From: Methylopumilus universalis
Lineage (GTDB): Bacteria > Pseudomonadota > Gammaproteobacteria > Burkholderiales > Methylophilaceae
Direction: 5' to 3' (one strand)
Length of the DNA stretch: 64,000 bases
Assembly (NCBI RefSeq): GCF_006363895.1
Contig: NZ_CP040953.1
Part shown: positions 42,201 to 50,122 of the stretch, in pieces
Numbering within the stretch: position 1 is the stretch's first letter
Layout of the letters: every line of letters starts with the position of its first letter
Position numbers and translations under genes: made by a program
Notes under the pieces: generated by a model
What the model saw: only the letters and a program-made list of their open reading frames with translations
What the model was told of the DNA's origin: nothing
Databases searched by the model: none

Positions 42201-43159
42201 CCCCCTGCACCAGTCGCAGCTCCCGAGAAAGGAGAAATGGCTGTTGGATGATTATGTGTTTCCACTTTCATAATAAAGTGAGTTAATTCTTTATGATCTT
42301 CATAAACACCATTTTGATTTGGATAAAATCGATTAATCTCAGCACCTTCTACGATAGAAGAGTTATCCGAGTAAGCCACAATCGTATTACCTGGATGTAA
42401 CTGATGTGTATTTTTAATCATGCCAAAAAGTGATTTAGATTCTGCCTTACCATCTATAACCCAATCAGCATTAAATATTTTATGACGGCAGTGCTCAGAA
42501 TTTGCTTGAGCAAACATCATGAGTTCAGCATCTGTAGGATTTCTTTTGATGGAGACAAAGTAATTAAATAAATAATCGATTTCATCTTCAGATAAAGCAA
42601 GCCCGAGATTTTTATTAAAATCATTTAAGACTTGTTTGCCGCCTTCAAGTATCTCTGCGAACTGAATGGTCTTGGGCGGAAGATGAGAAAAAAGAGATTG
42701 AGCTTCATCAAGATCAAAAATAGAAATTTCTGTCATACGATCATGCAGTAATAAAGAAAGCCCTTTCTTTTCATCTTGCGATAATAAAGATTCATCTTTT
42801 AACTCTACATAAACGGCGATGGCTCTTTCGATACGTTTGATATCATGAAGACCGCAATGGTTTGCAATGTCAGTTGCCCTCGAAGCCCATGGTGATATCG
42901 TACCTGGACGTGGAATCGTGATAATGGAATTATTTTTATACTTTAATGGATGAGCCTTGGGGCCATAATGCAGAATTTTTTCTAAGATGACTTTTTCTGA
43001 GTCTGTAATTTTTTTTTCGCACCAAACAATATGAATGTATTCAGAATGAATATCTTTGATTTGGCCATTAACTTTTTGAAGCCTTCCAAGAAGCTTTTCT
43101 TTTCTAAACTTTGAATAAGCTGGACCGCCAGCGATATGAACAATTTCTTGGCTTTGCAT
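39272..43159 (-). CDS. purL: phosphoribosylformylglycinamidine synthase (large, single-chain)
   Basis: Fourth step of purine synthesis, using glutamine as nitrogen donor. At 1295 residues it is the single-chain Gram-negative form (E. coli 1295). N-terminal PurS-like region, two AIRS-like ATP domains (NAEQS-type ANSEHCRHKIF; VETHNHPTAISPFSGAATGAGGEIRDE) and a C-terminal class I glutaminase with GGFSYGDVLGAGEGWA and catalytic Cys in GICNGCQMM. It starts the purL-ankyrin-propeller-DUF455 run. Confidence 0.98.
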   Translation of the reverse strand: MQSQEIVHIAGGPAYSKFRKEKLLGRLQKVNGQIKDIHSEYIHIVWCEKKITDSEKVILEKILHYGPKAHPLKYKNNSIITIPRPGTISPWASRATDIANHCGLHDIKRIERAIAVYVELKDESLLSQDEKKGLSLLLHDRMTEISIFDLDEAQSLFSHLPPKTIQFAEILEGGKQVLNDFNKNLGLALSEDEIDYLFNYFVSIKRNPTDAELMMFAQANSEHCRHKIFNADWVIDGKAESKSLFGMIKNTHQLHPGNTIVAYSDNSSIVEGAEINRFYPNQNGVYEDHKELTHFIMKVETHNHPTAISPFSGAATGAGGEIRDEGATGRGSKPKAGLTGFSVSNLHIPEFIQPWEKDIYGAPSRISSALQIMIDGPIGGASYNNEFGRPNIAGYFRTLEIKHDNEIKGFHKPIMLAGGIGSINDIHTKKHAIPPGALLIQLGGPAMLIGLGGGAASSMGTGFNAENLDFDSVQRGNPELQRRAQEVIDRCWQLGKDNPILSIHDVGAGGLSNAFPELVNDGGVGATFQLRSINNEEPSMSPRELWCNEAQERYVLAIIEKDLDLFKSLCERERCPFAIVGVAKKDKQLIVEDSLLKKDAVHMDLSTLLGKPPKMTRNVKRKEKTLKRFATENIDIKDAAYRVLRYPAVANKMFLIHIGDRSVTGLIARDQLVGPWQVPVADVAVTLSSFDSLLGEAFAIGEKTPIAMIDAKASVRMALGEAITNLSAASIRHLEDIKLSANWMASAGHDGEDAALFDAVEEIGMRLCPDLGISIPVGKDSMSMKTAWLDGTKEKMVVSPVSLIVSAFAPVFDARKTLTPTLNRSLKDSGLIYIDLGLGKNRLGASTFNLVFNEVGDIPPTLDYAKTLKAFFDVIQTLKNENVIEAYHDRSDGGLFATLTEMAFAGRCGLDIDLTNCGNDIKAILFNEELGAVIQVQKEHISNTLKKINEALKHNAFLIGSISQNQTIHIQHQNETVFKETRSNLQSAWSETSFKMQTMRDNPESALEEFSQISDDLDPGIIPKFDFEIPQSFAIKKMKPKIAILREQGVNGHVEMAAAFSAAGFEAHDVHMSDIIQGQKSLTDFSALVACGGFSYGDVLGAGEGWAKSILFNSKTRDAFAAFFSRPDTIALGICNGCQMMSNLKEIIPGSALWPHFVKNRSEQFEARFVSVEILKSNSLFFSGMDGAILPIAVAHGEGYTEYQSQTQMNDVLNHQLATLRYVDNYHKGTSAYPMNPNGSPEGITGFTSENGRFSIMMPHPERVYRAVQNSWHPEAWDELAPWYKMFANAYQFFN

Positions 43160-43242
43160 GATTTGGGTAGTGTTTAAGACGTTACTTTAAGCTTATGATT
43201 TTAACAGAAGCTATTTTTTAAACCTTGTTAATTTTTACTAAA

Positions 43243-45033
43243 TTAACTAGAAAAATAGAGCGAGGTTTGATAGAAAATAAAGCTAAAAACCCAGGCCAGA
43301 AGAAGAGCCCAGAAAACAGAATAAATCACAAATGAAAGACTTTTAGATTCATTTCTAAGCGTAGCAATTGTTGAAAGACAGGGCGTATAAATAAGGGTAA
43401 AAATCATAAAACTAATCGCCTGTATTTGGCTTACATTACTGTAAAGGTGATGGGCTAGTGCAGATCCTTCTACGCCATAAATCACAGCTAATGCGCCAAT
43501 CACAATCTCTTTAGCGATAAAGCCAAAAATTAAAGCAATCACTAATTGTTCGTTGATGCCAATGGGGTGAAAAATAGGGGACAACCATTTGCCTAGTTGG
43601 CCTGAATAAGTAAGCTCGCTGGCGATAGGTACATCCATTGGAAAGTGGGTTAATGCCCATACAAGAAGAACGCCAATAATAATAAATTTGGTAGCGCGCG
43701 TCAGAAAATGCTTAATCTCAAGAACGCTTCTTTTGATAATCTGATTCATCGTAGGAAAGCGGTAGGGAGGTAATTCAATGATGATAGGCTCTTTATTTTT
43801 AAACTGATGTTTAAAGATGAGGGCTGAAATAAAGATCGTAAAAAAGCTTAATAAATAAAGACCAAAAAGAACCAGTGGCCCGTATTTAGCGCTAAAAAGA
43901 GCCGTGATAATAAATAAAAATACTTGAAGTCTCGCTGAGCAGAGTGAGAATGGAATTACAAACATTGTTAAAAGACGCAGTTCTTTTGTGCGCATAATTT
44001 TAGTACCCATGAGAGCCGGCACATTGCAACCAAAGCCCATAAGCATCATGACAAAACCTCTTCCATCTAAACCTATTTTTTCCATCAATGTATCCATCAA
44101 AAATGCAGCTCTAGAAAAATAACCGCTATCTTCTACGACGCTCATAATAAGGAAGAAGAGAATAATGATTGGTACAAAAGCAGCCACCGTGGTCACGCCT
44201 AGATAGAGACCATCTAAAAGCAGGCTTTGGAAAATGCCATGATGATCTGTGAATAACGGTTCAAGATAATCCACCCTAAAAAAATTAAAGAATTGCGTCA
44301 TTAAATCTTGAATGGGTTTGCCGAGAGTAAAAATAAACTGAAAAATTGAAAATACAATAACAAAGAAGATAGGTAAGCCCCAATAAGGATCTAGAAAGAG
44401 CCTATCTAATTTTTTGGTATTTTTGTCGTTGAGTTTGATAGGGTATTTAACAGTTAATTTAATTAATGTCTGAATCGTTTTTTCATTCGATATTTGATCG
44501 GATGTATTTAGTGGCTTAATTTTTTTAATCGGAGTAGTGACTTTTTGATTTATGACCTTAGTGCATGCTTTTAAAAGCTCAGCTATACCTTCGCCATATT
44601 TGGCGCTTGTTTTAATGGTGGGCGTTTTAAGTTTCTTTTCTAATAACAAAGCGTCAATAGTGACACCCATTTTCTTTGCTTCGTCATGCATATTAAGGGC
44701 GAGCACGCAGGGTATGTTGAGTTTTTGAAGTTGCAGCAGCAAAGAAAGCTGTCGTTCAATTTGAGCACTACATAAAACAACAATGGCTAAATCAATCTTG
44801 TTCTGATTGATAAAGCTTTGCACAATTTTCTCATCTTCAGATAGGCCTTGAAGATCATAAATACCTGGAAGATCAACTAATTCTGCGATGTGGCCACCTA
44901 AGAATGTTTTAACCGCATGAAGATCAACAGTGATACCAGGCCAATTACCGACGCGCGCAGATGAGCCGCTTAAGCGATTAAAAAGTGTCGACTTCCCCGT
45001 ATTGGGCATGCCTAAAAAAGCGATACGTTTCAT
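43243..45033 (-). CDS. feoB: ferrous iron transporter FeoB, compact form
   Basis: Fe(II) uptake pump at the inner membrane. 596 residues, clearly shorter than E. coli FeoB (773). N-terminal GTPase: G1 GMPNTGKST near 8-16, G2 around GITVD, G3 DLPG, G4 NMHDE, then SAKYGEG. The helical spacer domain before the membrane part is abbreviated. About nine membrane helices follow, with gate motifs GFGCNVPALMGT and YTPCLSTIATLR. The start overlaps feoA by 4 bases. Confidence 0.95.
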   Translation of the reverse strand: MKRIAFLGMPNTGKSTLFNRLSGSSARVGNWPGITVDLHAVKTFLGGHIAELVDLPGIYDLQGLSEDEKIVQSFINQNKIDLAIVVLCSAQIERQLSLLLQLQKLNIPCVLALNMHDEAKKMGVTIDALLLEKKLKTPTIKTSAKYGEGIAELLKACTKVINQKVTTPIKKIKPLNTSDQISNEKTIQTLIKLTVKYPIKLNDKNTKKLDRLFLDPYWGLPIFFVIVFSIFQFIFTLGKPIQDLMTQFFNFFRVDYLEPLFTDHHGIFQSLLLDGLYLGVTTVAAFVPIIILFFLIMSVVEDSGYFSRAAFLMDTLMEKIGLDGRGFVMMLMGFGCNVPALMGTKIMRTKELRLLTMFVIPFSLCSARLQVFLFIITALFSAKYGPLVLFGLYLLSFFTIFISALIFKHQFKNKEPIIIELPPYRFPTMNQIIKRSVLEIKHFLTRATKFIIIGVLLVWALTHFPMDVPIASELTYSGQLGKWLSPIFHPIGINEQLVIALIFGFIAKEIVIGALAVIYGVEGSALAHHLYSNVSQIQAISFMIFTLIYTPCLSTIATLRNESKSLSFVIYSVFWALLLAWVFSFIFYQTSLYFSS

Positions 45034-45263
45034 GCAGCAGCTGAAGAAATATTAATGAGTGAAGCTTCGTGCTCTCTAATCATGAGTTCGGTTGTATCAA
45101 TCATGATATGAAAAGGACCTTTAAATTGAGCTTTTCTTAGAACAGTTATTTTTTTCCCACGGCGAAGCCCCATGGCATTTAGCCTTTGAATAAGCAGGCG
45201 ATCCATATTGAGTTTATGGATAATGCCACTTTGACCTTCTGCTAGCTCTAATAAGGTAGTCAT
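45030..45263 (-). CDS. feoA: FeoA SH3-like accessory protein
   Basis: 77-residue small SH3-fold protein needed for full FeoB-dependent iron uptake. LAEGQSGIIHKLN and RLNAMGLRRGKKITVLRKA match the family. It overlaps feoB by 4 bases and is preceded by a Fur-box candidate and a TATAAT hexamer, so the pair is most likely iron-repressed. Confidence 0.93.
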   Translation of the reverse strand: MTTLLELAEGQSGIIHKLNMDRLLIQRLNAMGLRRGKKITVLRKAQFKGPFHIMIDTTELMIREHEASLINISSAAA

Positions 45264-45275
45264 AGATATCTAAAT

Positions 45276-45297
45276 GATAATGATTCTTATTATTATA
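45276..45297 (-). promoter_or_regulatory. Fur box overlapping the feoAB -10 element
   Basis: At 45276-45294 GATAATGATTCTTATTATT matches the 19-base Fur consensus (GATAATGATWATCATTATC) at 16 of 19 positions. On the minus strand a perfect TATAAT occupies 45292-45297, about 30 bases before the feoA ATG, so bound Fur would cover the -10. No strong -35 can be seen because that region is the ppiC terminator. Confidence 0.85.
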
Positions 45298-45303
45298 TAC
45301 AAA

Positions 45304-45326
45304 AAAGCCTGCATAGCGCAGGCTTT
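45304..45326 (-). terminator. hairpin terminator of ppiC
   Basis: Nine-base arms (AAAGCCTGC / GCAGGCTTT) with loop ATAGC and a minus-strand T run (GGCTTTTTTG). It is 25 bases beyond the ppiC stop and just upstream of the feoAB promoter. Confidence 0.85.
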
Positions 45327-45350
45327 GTGTGGTTTCTGAGGACAGCTTCT

Positions 45351-46145
45351 TTATTTGCGATTATCTACAATCTTGGCTTTTGCTTTGAGATCTAATACAA
45401 GCTTATCAAGTTGTTTTTGTTGAAGCGTTTTAGCTAAACCTTCTTTCACTTTATCAAATTCAGGCGCTTGAAGTGCTCTTGTATCTTCCAATTTGATCAC
45501 ATGCCAACCAAATTGCGTTTGCACAGGTGTTGTTGTGAAGTTACCTTTTTTAAGTGAAGTGAGTGCTTCAGCAAATGGTTTAACCATGGAGTTAGCTGGG
45601 AACCAACCTAAGTCACCGCTTTTATCTTTTGAGCCTGGGTCTTTTGATTTGTCTTTAGCAATCTTACTAAAGTTGCCACCTTTATTGAGTTCAGCAATCA
45701 CGTCTTTAGCTTCTTGTTCGTTTGCTAAAAGAATATGTTTTGCATTGAACTCTTGAGTGCCTAAATCTTTCTTGTATTGCTCATATGCATTTTTAATATC
45801 AGATTCTGAAATAGGATTTTTTTGAACATAACCTTGTAAGAATGTGTTGTATAACATTTCTTTACGAGCCAACTCTTCTTTTAAAAGATAAGTTGCATCT
45901 TTATTTAATCCAGTTCTTTCCGCTTCTTGGTTGATAAGTTCCATTGCAATCATACGATTCACAATCATGTTGTTAAGATTGTCATCCATTTTTTGACCGC
46001 GACTTGCGAGATCTTTTACTACAAAATCATATAGATTTTTTTTAATAGGTTTTCCATTGACTGTAATATTTAAATCAGCTGCTTGAGCCAAACTTCCAAT
46101 CTGGATAAGTAAAACAAAAACGAAGGTTTTGATAAAAGAAAACAT
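45351..46145 (-). CDS. periplasmic parvulin-type peptidyl-prolyl isomerase
   Basis: 264 residues. Signal peptide MFSFIKTFVFVLLIQIGSLAQA, then a SurA-like N-terminal helical region and a parvulin PPIase domain (about 125-225) with AKHILLAN, GGNFSKIAKDKSKDPGSKDKSGDLGWF and FGWHVIKLED. Folding aid for outer-membrane or periplasmic proteins. Conserved downstream of bolA in betaproteobacteria. Terminator follows. Confidence 0.93.
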   Translation of the reverse strand: MFSFIKTFVFVLLIQIGSLAQAADLNITVNGKPIKKNLYDFVVKDLASRGQKMDDNLNNMIVNRMIAMELINQEAERTGLNKDATYLLKEELARKEMLYNTFLQGYVQKNPISESDIKNAYEQYKKDLGTQEFNAKHILLANEQEAKDVIAELNKGGNFSKIAKDKSKDPGSKDKSGDLGWFPANSMVKPFAEALTSLKKGNFTTTPVQTQFGWHVIKLEDTRALQAPEFDKVKEGLAKTLQQKQLDKLVLDLKAKAKIVDNRK

Positions 46146-46181
46146 AAAGCTCCTTGGTTATTAATATTGAAAAGTGATTCC

Positions 46182-46430
46182 TTAAGGCAAATCAGCTTTG
46201 ATACTTAATGCATGAATTTTTTCAGGAATTAGATCTTTAAGCGCATCGTATACGAGGCGATGCCTCATTATGGTTGATTTTCCTAAAAAATGCGAACTAG
46301 TAATTTCCAGATCGAAATGACCCCCACCTGTATTACCTGTATGACCTTTATGAAGATCGCTTAAATCTTTAAGGCTTATATGGGAAGGCTCTAAAAATGC
46401 TAGCCTTTGTTTAATAATGTCTTGAATCAT
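46182..46430 (-). CDS. bolA: BolA/IbaG family protein
   Basis: 82-residue BolA-fold protein. BolA-type proteins bind [2Fe-2S] glutaredoxins and take part in iron-sulfur handling; some regulate transcription. The central GGHFDLEITSSHFLGKSTIMRHRLVYDAL is the characteristic helix-turn segment with the invariant His. It lies between the YciI-like gene (6 bases) and ppiC (36 bases). Confidence 0.92.
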   Translation of the reverse strand: MIQDIIKQRLAFLEPSHISLKDLSDLHKGHTGNTGGGHFDLEITSSHFLGKSTIMRHRLVYDALKDLIPEKIHALSIKADLP

Positions 46431-46436
46431 AAATAT

Positions 46437-46736
46437 TTAAGGAAGTGTTTTTCTAAAAGGTTTTACTTCAACAGAAGCATATACACCTGAAGTGTAAAAA
46501 GGATCTTCATGCGCCCAGAGGATAGCTTCATCGAGCGAAGAAAATTCAGCGACAATCAGACTGCCTGTAAAACCATCCAAGCCCGGGTCGATTGAGTCAA
46601 TAGCAGGGAAGGGTCCTGCGAGAAGCAGTTTGCCGTGATCTTGCAAAACTTTAATCCGCGCTAAATGCGCTGGCCGATGAGCCAATCTTTTGTCGAGACT
46701 GTTTTGATGATCTTTGGCGATGATGGCGTAAAACAT
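46437..46736 (-). CDS. yciI: YciI-like protein
   Basis: 99-residue dimeric alpha/beta-barrel (YCII domain). AHRPAHLARIKVLQDHGKLLLAGPF carries the His and Asp residues conserved in the family, which includes muconolactone-like and chlorohydroquinone dehydrochlorinase enzymes; the biological role of this clade is unknown. It starts one base after yciB and precedes bolA, a common order. Confidence 0.92.
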   Translation of the reverse strand: MFYAIIAKDHQNSLDKRLAHRPAHLARIKVLQDHGKLLLAGPFPAIDSIDPGLDGFTGSLIVAEFSSLDEAILWAHEDPFYTSGVYASVEVKPFRKTLP

Positions 46737-46737
46737 A

Positions 46738-47265
46738 TTATTTATGATTTGCTCTCGATGCTAAGATCCCAATCAAGACGGCATAGCACATGATTAATCC
46801 TGTGATACCAAATAATTTAAAGTTAACCCACGTACTTTCTGAAAAATTAAAAGCGATATAAAGATTGAGTGCGCCTAACACACCAAAAAATACAGCTGAA
46901 GTTATGCTGATTTGGTCCCAGCCTTTTTCAGTCAATTGAATTTGTTTTCCCATAAGATTTTTAACAAGGTTTTTTTTCTTAAAAAATTGAAAAAATAAAA
47001 GTGCACCTGATAATAGCCAATACAAAATACTAGGTTTCCATTTAATGAAATTTGCATCATGGAGCCATAAAGTAGTGCCACCTAAAATGCTGATCAATAC
47101 TGCATTAAATATAAGTAACTTATCGACTCTCTTATGAACGAGCTTGCTATAAATCACTTGAAAGATCGTGGCCCCAATAACGACTAATGTTGCGGTATAA
47201 ATGTTTGAAAATTTATAAGCAATAAAAAAAAGGATGACGGGAAATAGATCGAATAGAAATTTCAT
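46738..47265 (-). CDS. yciB: inner-membrane septation protein YciB/IspZ
   Basis: 175-residue inner-membrane protein with about five helices, beginning MKFLFDLFPVILFFIAYKF as usual for the family. The segment FIKWKPSILYWLLSGALLF is also diagnostic. Linked to cell envelope integrity and septation. First gene of yciB-yciI-bolA-ppiC; divergent from the PHP-domain gene 87 bases away. Confidence 0.95.
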   Translation of the reverse strand: MKFLFDLFPVILFFIAYKFSNIYTATLVVIGATIFQVIYSKLVHKRVDKLLIFNAVLISILGGTTLWLHDANFIKWKPSILYWLLSGALLFFQFFKKKNLVKNLMGKQIQLTEKGWDQISITSAVFFGVLGALNLYIAFNFSESTWVNFKLFGITGLIMCYAVLIGILASRANHK

Positions 47266-47352
47266 TTGTAAAATTACCCCAAGCTTTCGTTAATTATCTT
47301 TGGTAAAGACTATCTGATACTATGGTAGTTCATATTGAAGCACTAAATATCC

Positions 47353-48198
47353 ATGATTGATCTTCACTCACATTCTACTATATCTGATGGTTTGTTAACT
47401 CCAAGCGGACTTGTTCAGCATGCCCACTCTAAAGGTATTAAAGTACTTGCTTTAACGGACCATGACGATGTCGAAGGTTTGAAAGAGGCTGCATCGGAAG
47501 CATATTTATTAGGCATGCATTTAGTGCATGGCGTTGAAATTTCAGTGACTTGGAAAAGAAACACAATTCATATCGTTGGATTAAATGTGGACTCTCAAAA
47601 TAAAACACTATTACAAGGACTTTCTTCCATTAGAGAAGGGCGTTTTGAGAGAGCCAAACAAATGGCACATTCACTTGATCAAATAGGAATCAAAGGGAGT
47701 TTGGAGGGCGCATTAAAATACGCAAAAACAGGTATTTTAGGCCGTACGCATTTTGCAAGATTTTTAGTAGAAACAGGACATGCTAAAGATATCAAAACCA
47801 TATTCAAAAATTATCTCGTGAAAGGCAGGCCAGGTTTCATTGAGCACACCTGGACGAGTTTAGAAAAAGCGCTTTTATGGATTCATGAAAGTGGTGGCAT
47901 TGCAGCTATTGCGCATCCTGCAAGATATGATCTAGGTAAAAATAATCTTTTGGCGTTTTTAAATGAATTTAAAGAGCTGGGTGGTCAAGGCATTGAGGTC
48001 ATTTCAGGAAGTCATACAACTGAAGATTCTTTAAAATTTGCAAGAATTGCAGAAGAGTTTGAATTCCTAGCATCCACAGGTTCTGACTATCATGGACCAG
48101 GCATTTCTTACAGGGAGATGGGGTCTTTACCAAAGATACCCGAAACATGCATTCCGATATGGAAAAGTTGGAATGAAGTCAATGCCTTACTGAACTAA
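47353..48198 (+). CDS. rnm: PHP-domain 5'-3' exoribonuclease / nucleoside-bisphosphate phosphatase (RNase AM type)
   Basis: 281-residue PHP phosphoesterase of the YciV/TrpH family, acting on 3',5'-nucleoside bisphosphates and on short RNA 5' ends. Metal ligands are in IDLHSHSTISDG near 2-13 and LTDHDDVEGL near 33-42, with a later HPARYD and GSDYHGPG. Cytosolic. It is upstream of the site-2 protease and trpS on the same strand. Confidence 0.9.
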   Translation: MIDLHSHSTISDGLLTPSGLVQHAHSKGIKVLALTDHDDVEGLKEAASEAYLLGMHLVHGVEISVTWKRNTIHIVGLNVDSQNKTLLQGLSSIREGRFERAKQMAHSLDQIGIKGSLEGALKYAKTGILGRTHFARFLVETGHAKDIKTIFKNYLVKGRPGFIEHTWTSLEKALLWIHESGGIAAIAHPARYDLGKNNLLAFLNEFKELGGQGIEVISGSHTTEDSLKFARIAEEFEFLASTGSDYHGPGISYREMGSLPKIPETCIPIWKSWNEVNALLN

Positions 48199-48228
48199 TT
48201 TTTTTCTTAAAAACACATATTTCTTGAA

Positions 48229-48264
48229 TGAATATAAGAATATTCAAATAGAATGACATTCTAT
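48229..48264 (+). repeat. two adjacent inverted repeats before the M50 protease start
   Basis: First: TGAATAT (48229-48235) / ATATTCA (48240-48246), 4-base spacer. Second: ATAGAATG (48248-48255) / CATTCTAT (48257-48264), one base between arms. The second ends 2 bases before the ATG at 48267 and occupies the place where a ribosome-binding site is expected; no Shine-Dalgarno sequence is present. Confidence 0.8.
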
Positions 48265-48266
48265 AT

Positions 48267-48905
48267 ATGGAATTAACTGCTATACAAAAAGTTACTGTTT
48301 ACGCACTCCCCATCATCTTTGCAATTACGGTTCATGAGGCAGCGCACGGCTATGTTGCGAAGCATTTTGGTGATTTAACCGCCTACAAGCAAAATAGAAT
48401 CAGTCTTAATCCATTAAGGCATATTGACCCCATTGGTACCATTGTTCTCCCAGCCTTAACTGTATTGTTAGGGGGTGTTTTATTTGGATGGGCTAAGCCT
48501 GTGCCAGTGAATTTTATGAATTTACGCCATCCAAAAAAAGATATGCTTTGGGTAGCGGCTGCAGGCCCTTTTTCAAATTTAATTATGGCGATCTTCTGGG
48601 CGATTTTATTTGGTCGAAGCGCTTACTTTCCGGAGTCGATGTCTTTGTTTGTTCAGCAGATGGGTATTGCGGGTATTAGTATTAATTTATCCTTGATGGT
48701 ATTAAATTTAATTCCACTCCCACCTCTTGATGGAGGAAGAATTGCTGTGAGTTTATTGCCTAATCATTTGGCATATAAGTATGCGCAAGTTGAGCGATAT
48801 GGCTTTTTAATATTAATTATTTTATTAATGACTCATATGCTTGATTTATTTATTTTTCCACTCATCCAAATTAGTCAAAGTCTAATTTTATGGATATTTG
48901 CTTAG
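48267..48905 (+). CDS. site-2 protease family membrane protein (M50)
   Basis: 212 residues, about six helices. HEAAHG near 24-29 is the zinc/catalytic motif, and NLIPLPPLDGGRI carries the third ligand Asp. This is the short, PDZ-free M50 branch often found beside trpS and scpA; its substrate is unknown, not RseP. It starts with ATG, with two inverted repeats instead of a ribosome site, and ends 17 bases before trpS. Confidence 0.92.
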   Translation: MELTAIQKVTVYALPIIFAITVHEAAHGYVAKHFGDLTAYKQNRISLNPLRHIDPIGTIVLPALTVLLGGVLFGWAKPVPVNFMNLRHPKKDMLWVAAAGPFSNLIMAIFWAILFGRSAYFPESMSLFVQQMGIAGISINLSLMVLNLIPLPPLDGGRIAVSLLPNHLAYKYAQVERYGFLILIILLMTHMLDLFIFPLIQISQSLILWIFA

Positions 48906-48922
48906 GAGCTCAGGGATAGGTT

Positions 48923-50122
48923 ATGGCTATTGAACGCGTTATATCTGGCATGCGACCTACAGGCAATCTTCATTTGGGCCACTTCAATGGAGTATTGAAA
49001 AATTGGATCAATCTGCAACATGAGTTTGAATGCTTATTCTTTGTAGCAGATTGGCATGCACTCACGACACATTATGATTCCCCCGAAATTATTGAAGAGA
49101 ATGTTTGGGAGATGGTTGTGGATTGGCTCGCAGCAGGCGTAGACCCAGCGACGGCAACTATTTTTATTCAATCTAAAGTGCCTGAGCATGCCGAACTTCA
49201 TACTTTACTTTCTATGATTACACCCCTAGGTTGGCTGGAGAGGGTGCCAACTTACAAAGATCAGCAGGAAAAATTATCATCTAAAGATTTGTCGACCTAT
49301 GGATTTTTAGGTTATCCATTACTGCAAAGTGCAGACATTTTAATTTATAAAGCAACGCAAGTACCTGTCGGTGAAGATCAAATTCCTCACATCGAATTTA
49401 CGCGCGAAATTGCGCGACGCTTTAATCACCTGTATGGCAAAGAAACGGGTTTTGTTGAAAAGGCTGAGGAAGCAATTAAAAAATTAGGCTCTAAAAAAAG
49501 TAGTCTCTATATGGAGATGAAAACAGCGTATCAAGAAAATGGTGACGAAGAAGCGCTGGACTCGGCTCAAGTGCTAATTGAAGAGCATCAGGGTTTAAGT
49601 TTAGGAGATAAAGAAAGGTTGTTAGGCTTTTTAGAGGGTGGCGGCAAAATGATTTTAGTTGAGCCTGAGTATAAATTAGCGCCTGCATCTAAGATGATTG
49701 GTTTGGACGGTCAAAAAATGTCTAAATCTTATAACAACACTATTGCCTTAAGAGAGCCACCCGAATCCGTTGAGAAAAAAATTAAAACGATGCCAACTGA
49801 TCCTGCTCGTATCAGAAGAAATGATCCGGGGAATCCAAATCACTGTCCTGTATGGCAGTTACATCAAGTGTATTCAAGTGATGAAGTCAAAGCTTGGGTT
49901 GAAACAGGATGTAAAGAAGCTAAAATAGGATGTATCGAATGCAAACAGCCTGTGATTGATGCGGTTAATAAAGAACTAAAACCTATCCAAGAAAGAGCAT
50001 TTCATTACATTGAAGATCCTGATCTTGTGAAAAATATCGTAGCCGAGGGCTGTGAAAAAGCAAGAAAACTAGCGAGAGAAACCATGCGTGAAGTAAGAGA
50101 AGCGATGGGATTGAGTTACTAA
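48923..50122 (+). CDS. trpS: tryptophanyl-tRNA synthetase
   Basis: Class I aminoacyl-tRNA synthetase, 399 residues, longer than E. coli TrpS (334) but usual for betaproteobacteria. Signature MRPTGNLHLGHFNG near 10-23 (HIGH equivalent HLGH), tryptophan pocket in GEDQIPHIE and KMSKS near 265. The insert between 175 and 250 distinguishes this clade. Its stop shares one base with the scpA start. Confidence 0.96.
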   Translation: MAIERVISGMRPTGNLHLGHFNGVLKNWINLQHEFECLFFVADWHALTTHYDSPEIIEENVWEMVVDWLAAGVDPATATIFIQSKVPEHAELHTLLSMITPLGWLERVPTYKDQQEKLSSKDLSTYGFLGYPLLQSADILIYKATQVPVGEDQIPHIEFTREIARRFNHLYGKETGFVEKAEEAIKKLGSKKSSLYMEMKTAYQENGDEEALDSAQVLIEEHQGLSLGDKERLLGFLEGGGKMILVEPEYKLAPASKMIGLDGQKMSKSYNNTIALREPPESVEKKIKTMPTDPARIRRNDPGNPNHCPVWQLHQVYSSDEVKAWVETGCKEAKIGCIECKQPVIDAVNKELKPIQERAFHYIEDPDLVKNIVAEGCEKARKLARETMREVREAMGLSY

